NCBI GenBank assembly: GCA_028707375.1
Contig: JAQWCB010000033.1
Span: 1 to 8,103, forward strand
Direction of reading: 5' to 3'
DNA: 8,103 bases
Source: Bacilli bacterium
Lineage (GTDB): Bacteria; Bacillota_I; Bacilli_A; RFN20; CAG-288
Below the pieces are notes generated by a model. It saw only the letters and a program-made list of their open reading frames with translations. It searched no databases and was not told where the DNA came from. Numbering within the stretch: the first letter of the stretch is position 1; each line of letters starts with the position of its first letter. The position numbers and the translations under genes are program-made. Positions 5,540 through 8,103 of this stretch are shown piece after piece.

Positions 5540-8103
5540 CTAGTCTGTAGCTTGAGCCGCAAAATAAGCAGATTCAACATAGGCATCAGCATATACACCA
5601 TTAATGGTCAAACGATAATACACAACAGCCTCTACAAGCCCATAAACATCATTAATATTTGCAGCTTGATCAGCGGAAATATTAACCGTTATTTTGCCCG
5701 TTTCAGGATCAAAATCTCCAGTAGCAAGAGTGTTATCCGTAATTGGCTCAGTTGAACCAGCTTCGTAAATTGTTTCTTCAACAGAATTTAAGTCAAAGAC
5801 TGAAATAGAAGTTATTTCGACTGTAAAGTCATTATCTTCTGATTCGGTCAATTCTTCATCATCAGCAGCAGTAGAAACTTGAAGCGTATAACTTCTCGAT
5901 CCATCTTCGCCATCTGAATAAGCGCCTAATTCAACCTTGGCAGGAGCCACTTCAACCGCACTCGAAACTAATACACCTTGATCAGCCGCTTTCCATAAAG
6001 TATCAAACGACCATACTTTATCATCGTAAACTAAAGCACTATCGCCCTTCTCTTCATCAGAGGGTAAAATAACTTCTGAGGTATCTGAACCCCAGTTAAG
6101 CGTGAAGCCTGAAGAGTTGTCGGATTTTAAAACCTCCATAAAGTTAAGAGGATTTAATGTATTGCCTGAAATAGAACCAAATCCTAAATCAAATTGTCCA
6201 ACCATCAAATGTTTATAATAGACATCGCTCCATTCGGAAACGGCTTCTTGATTAATATCAAGCACAACCTTGCCACCAGAAACTGATTCATCATTAAAGG
6301 CATCTTCAATGTATTTAACAATATCGTCACCTGTTTGCTTAATTTGATCAGTAGACATCCACCAAATATCAAGAGAAATTGTGGTGGGATTTTCAGCAGT
6401 TCCCTCGACAATATCGCCCGAAGCTACGAGTTCTTGAACGGCTGCTTTGAATTTTGCTTTTGCTGTCTCAAGATCAAATCCATAAGTATCTGCAGCATCA
6501 CCAAAGACATCTTTTAAAACCTGTTTATGTTGATCGGTGCTGTCGTATGAAATACCATTTTCAGGATCGCTCATATACGCTGAAGCAAAATAGTCAACCG
6601 AAGGAACATATCCTCTATTTGAAGCAAATTCTTCTCTATTAATAGAAAGCAAGAGGCCATCAATGAAGTCTTCGTTAGCCATCCATGGTTTGACGTTCCA
6701 ATAATCAGATTGAGCTGTTTTGGTAATTGATCCTTCTGTACCGAATAACTTCTCCCACGTCTCCTCAGTACATGTATTTAAATTCAATTTGAAGGTTGAA
6801 TCACCTGGAACAGATGTAGTACGAGGATCAGCTTGATATGTATCCAAATATGTAAGGGTGAGCGAAGCAGCATCGAGATTACCGTTTAAGAATTCTTTAA
6901 TAGCTATATCGTTATCGGCATCAAATCCAGTTAAAATGTCTTCATGAATACCAGCAATTGTATAACGATTCTCAAGTCCATCAATACTTCTTTCAAACCA
7001 TTCGTCATTTCTTTTGAACGTGATTGTCTTATCTGTTTCCCAATACTCTAATGTGTAAGGCGCCAAAGATAAAATATTATCGACAGGAGTATCATTTAAG
7101 TCAGAACTAAAGACACCGTAATTTTCAGGAGTAACTTCATCTATAAAGTCCTGAGGAATCGGTTCGTACAAACTTGATGCTAATGTATACATTGCATTAA
7201 ATTGCGTTGTAGGAGCCAATAAATCAATAGTCATGGAATTGTCCGAAGAATCAATTTTAACTCCAACCCCATCAAAAGCCGCGGCATTGTATCCATCAGC
7301 TGAAGCGTTGTAATATGCTGATGCTCCAACAATTCCGCTCGAACCAGTTTGAGAAGCCAACTCACCACCACGATAGTAATCATTTTTCTTTGTAAGCAAT
7401 AATTTGAACGGAGTTAGATAATCATCTAATTGAACACCACGACCATTATATCCGGCACGTTTAGTACTTAAAGTACTATACTTTAGCCCATCTTCACCTG
7501 TTCGTAAGTGGAATTTCCAACTAGAGGCCAATGTTTGAGAATTCACCTCGATTATCTCTTTGCCATCAGCATCAAGAGGTATAGGGCGATTATCTTTAGA
7601 GAGAACGCCATACCAATCATATCCATCCTTAGTGGCATTCATCTTAGTTCCCCAATAACTTGAAGATATATTACCAAATAAATCACTAACCTGTGAACCA
7701 TCGCTATCTAAATAGTTGATGCTTTGAGGATCGCTCTCTTCCCACGTGTGATAGTAATTTTTATATTTTTCCAAAGGTTCCTTAACTAAAGGACCGGATA
7801 GACTTCCTTCACTTAAAATACCGAAGCCATATCCAGGGATATAGTTGTTGGTTCCTTTAACAACACGAGTGTTGTACATAACATAACCACCATTTTCGTA
7901 TAAAGGAAGACCCGTAAGGTGATTTTTGTAGGCATATTCTTCCAAATTACCTAAAATGTCAGTTCGAGCCTCATTGGTCGATGCGACATAAGAATAAGCG
8001 CCAGTAGGACTTTCATCAAGAACTGGTGGTTCATCAATTGATGTCGAAGGACCTGTAGAATCTTCTTCGGAAGTAACCTCGAGACTAGTGTTACCCGAAG
8101 TAG
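5540..8103 (-). CDS. oppA: Oligopeptide ABC transporter substrate-binding protein OppA (N-terminus beyond right edge)
   Basis: This is the extracytoplasmic peptide-capturing protein (SBP_bac_5 family). The frame is open from the right edge to TAG at 5540-5542, giving 853 residues; the signal peptide and lipobox lie outside. The first ~30 visible residues are a Ser/Thr/Glu linker (TSEEDSTGPSTS), as expected just after a lipoprotein cysteine. Next comes ILGNLEEYAYKNHLTGLPLY (50-69), typical of mollicute/Bacillota OppA. Further family features are APYTLEYWETDKTITFKRND (347-366), IKEFLNGNLDAA (401-412), LLLSINREEF (483-492) and VYDDKVWSFDTLW (691-703). About 138 residues from ~716 form an acidic, beta-rich C-terminal segment (e.g. 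SYTLQVST, FTVEITSISVF, KITVNIS) that I do not recognise. A TTG codon at 7943-7945 could be mistaken for the start, but the frame continues through it. Only one Cys is visible and no ATP-binding P-loop is seen. Peptide substrate is inferred from the operon. Confidence 0.94.
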   Translation of the reverse strand, partial: TSGNTSLEVTSEEDSTGPSTSIDEPPVLDESPTGAYSYVASTNEARTDILGNLEEYAYKNHLTGLPLYENGGYVMYNTRVVKGTNNYIPGYGFGILSEGSLSGPLVKEPLEKYKNYYHTWEESDPQSINYLDSDGSQVSDLFGNISSSYWGTKMNATKDGYDWYGVLSKDNRPIPLDADGKEIIEVNSQTLASSWKFHLRTGEDGLKYSTLSTKRAGYNGRGVQLDDYLTPFKLLLTKKNDYYRGGELASQTGSSGIVGASAYYNASADGYNAAAFDGVGVKIDSSDNSMTIDLLAPTTQFNAMYTLASSLYEPIPQDFIDEVTPENYGVFSSDLNDTPVDNILSLAPYTLEYWETDKTITFKRNDEWFERSIDGLENRYTIAGIHEDILTGFDADNDIAIKEFLNGNLDAASLTLTYLDTYQADPRTTSVPGDSTFKLNLNTCTEETWEKLFGTEGSITKTAQSDYWNVKPWMANEDFIDGLLLSINREEFASNRGYVPSVDYFASAYMSDPENGISYDSTDQHKQVLKDVFGDAADTYGFDLETAKAKFKAAVQELVASGDIVEGTAENPTTISLDIWWMSTDQIKQTGDDIVKYIEDAFNDESVSGGKVVLDINQEAVSEWSDVYYKHLMVGQFDLGFGSISGNTLNPLNFMEVLKSDNSSGFTLNWGSDTSEVILPSDEEKGDSALVYDDKVWSFDTLWKAADQGVLVSSAVEVAPAKVELGAYSDGEDGSRSYTLQVSTAADDEELTESEDNDFTVEITSISVFDLNSVEETIYEAGSTEPITDNTLATGDFDPETGKITVNISADQAANINDVYGLVEAVVYYRLTINGVYADAYVESAYFAAQATD

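Noticed and set aside
7943..7945. TTG codon as the start of oppA
   Set aside because: The same frame stays open for another 52 codons to the right edge, and those residues include the start of the conserved ILGNLEEYA motif and a lipoprotein-type linker.
5540..8103. ATP-binding P-loop in OppA, as reported for the OppA ecto-ATPase of some mycoplasmas
   Set aside because: No GxxxxGK[ST] motif is present in the 853 visible residues; the nearest strings (GTEGSITKT, SGGKVV) do not fit.
1..8103. A previously undescribed multi-gene system
   Set aside because: All five genes have clear Opp importer counterparts in the usual ABCDF order. Novelty is limited to inserted domains within known subunits.

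Overview
The window holds one minus-strand operon for an oligopeptide (Opp-type) ABC importer. In transcription order, right to left, it reads oppA (lipoprotein substrate-binding protein, cut by the right edge), oppB and oppC (permeases), oppD and oppF (ATPases; oppF is cut by the left edge). Nearly every base is coding. The only gap of note is 171 bases between oppA and oppB. No RNA gene, mobile element, CRISPR array or plus-strand gene is supported.

Organism: the DNA is AT-rich, and Shine-Dalgarno sites are strong and of the Gram-positive type. The protein families resemble low-GC Bacillota and mollicute-like bacteria: OppA ends in a VYDDKVWSFDTLW-type stretch, and the C-terminus of OppD is the cysteine-free type seen in streptococci and lactobacilli. 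I count 30 Trp residues in the five reading frames. All are TGG and no in-frame TGA occurs, so the standard bacterial code is used. That argues against Mycoplasma and Spiroplasma and fits Acholeplasma/RF39-like or other Bacilli lineages. The lineage is inference.

Layout: oppF 1-796 (N-terminal 265 residues visible); oppD 780-2324 (overlaps the oppF start by 17 bases); oppC 2327-4330 (2 bases before oppD); oppB 4331-5368 (its stop directly abuts the oppC ATG); intergenic 5369-5539 with a terminator-like hairpin and an AT-rich inverted repeat; oppA 5540 to beyond 8103. The four downstream genes are packed tightly enough for translational coupling. The hairpin after oppA would allow the binding protein to be made in excess over the membrane complex.

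How the parts work: OppA captures peptides outside the cell and docks on the OppB/OppC channel. OppD and OppF hydrolyse ATP at the cytoplasmic face to drive import. The noteworthy point is that most parts carry extra material. OppC has an extracytoplasmic insertion of about 350 residues after its first membrane helix. OppA has a beta-rich C-terminal extension. OppD and OppF each carry a Lys/Glu-rich, helix-forming insertion in the ATPase domain, at two different places in the fold. OppF also has a charged N-terminal extension of about 85 residues. The window is therefore a conventional operon with unusually elaborated subunits rather than a clearly new system.
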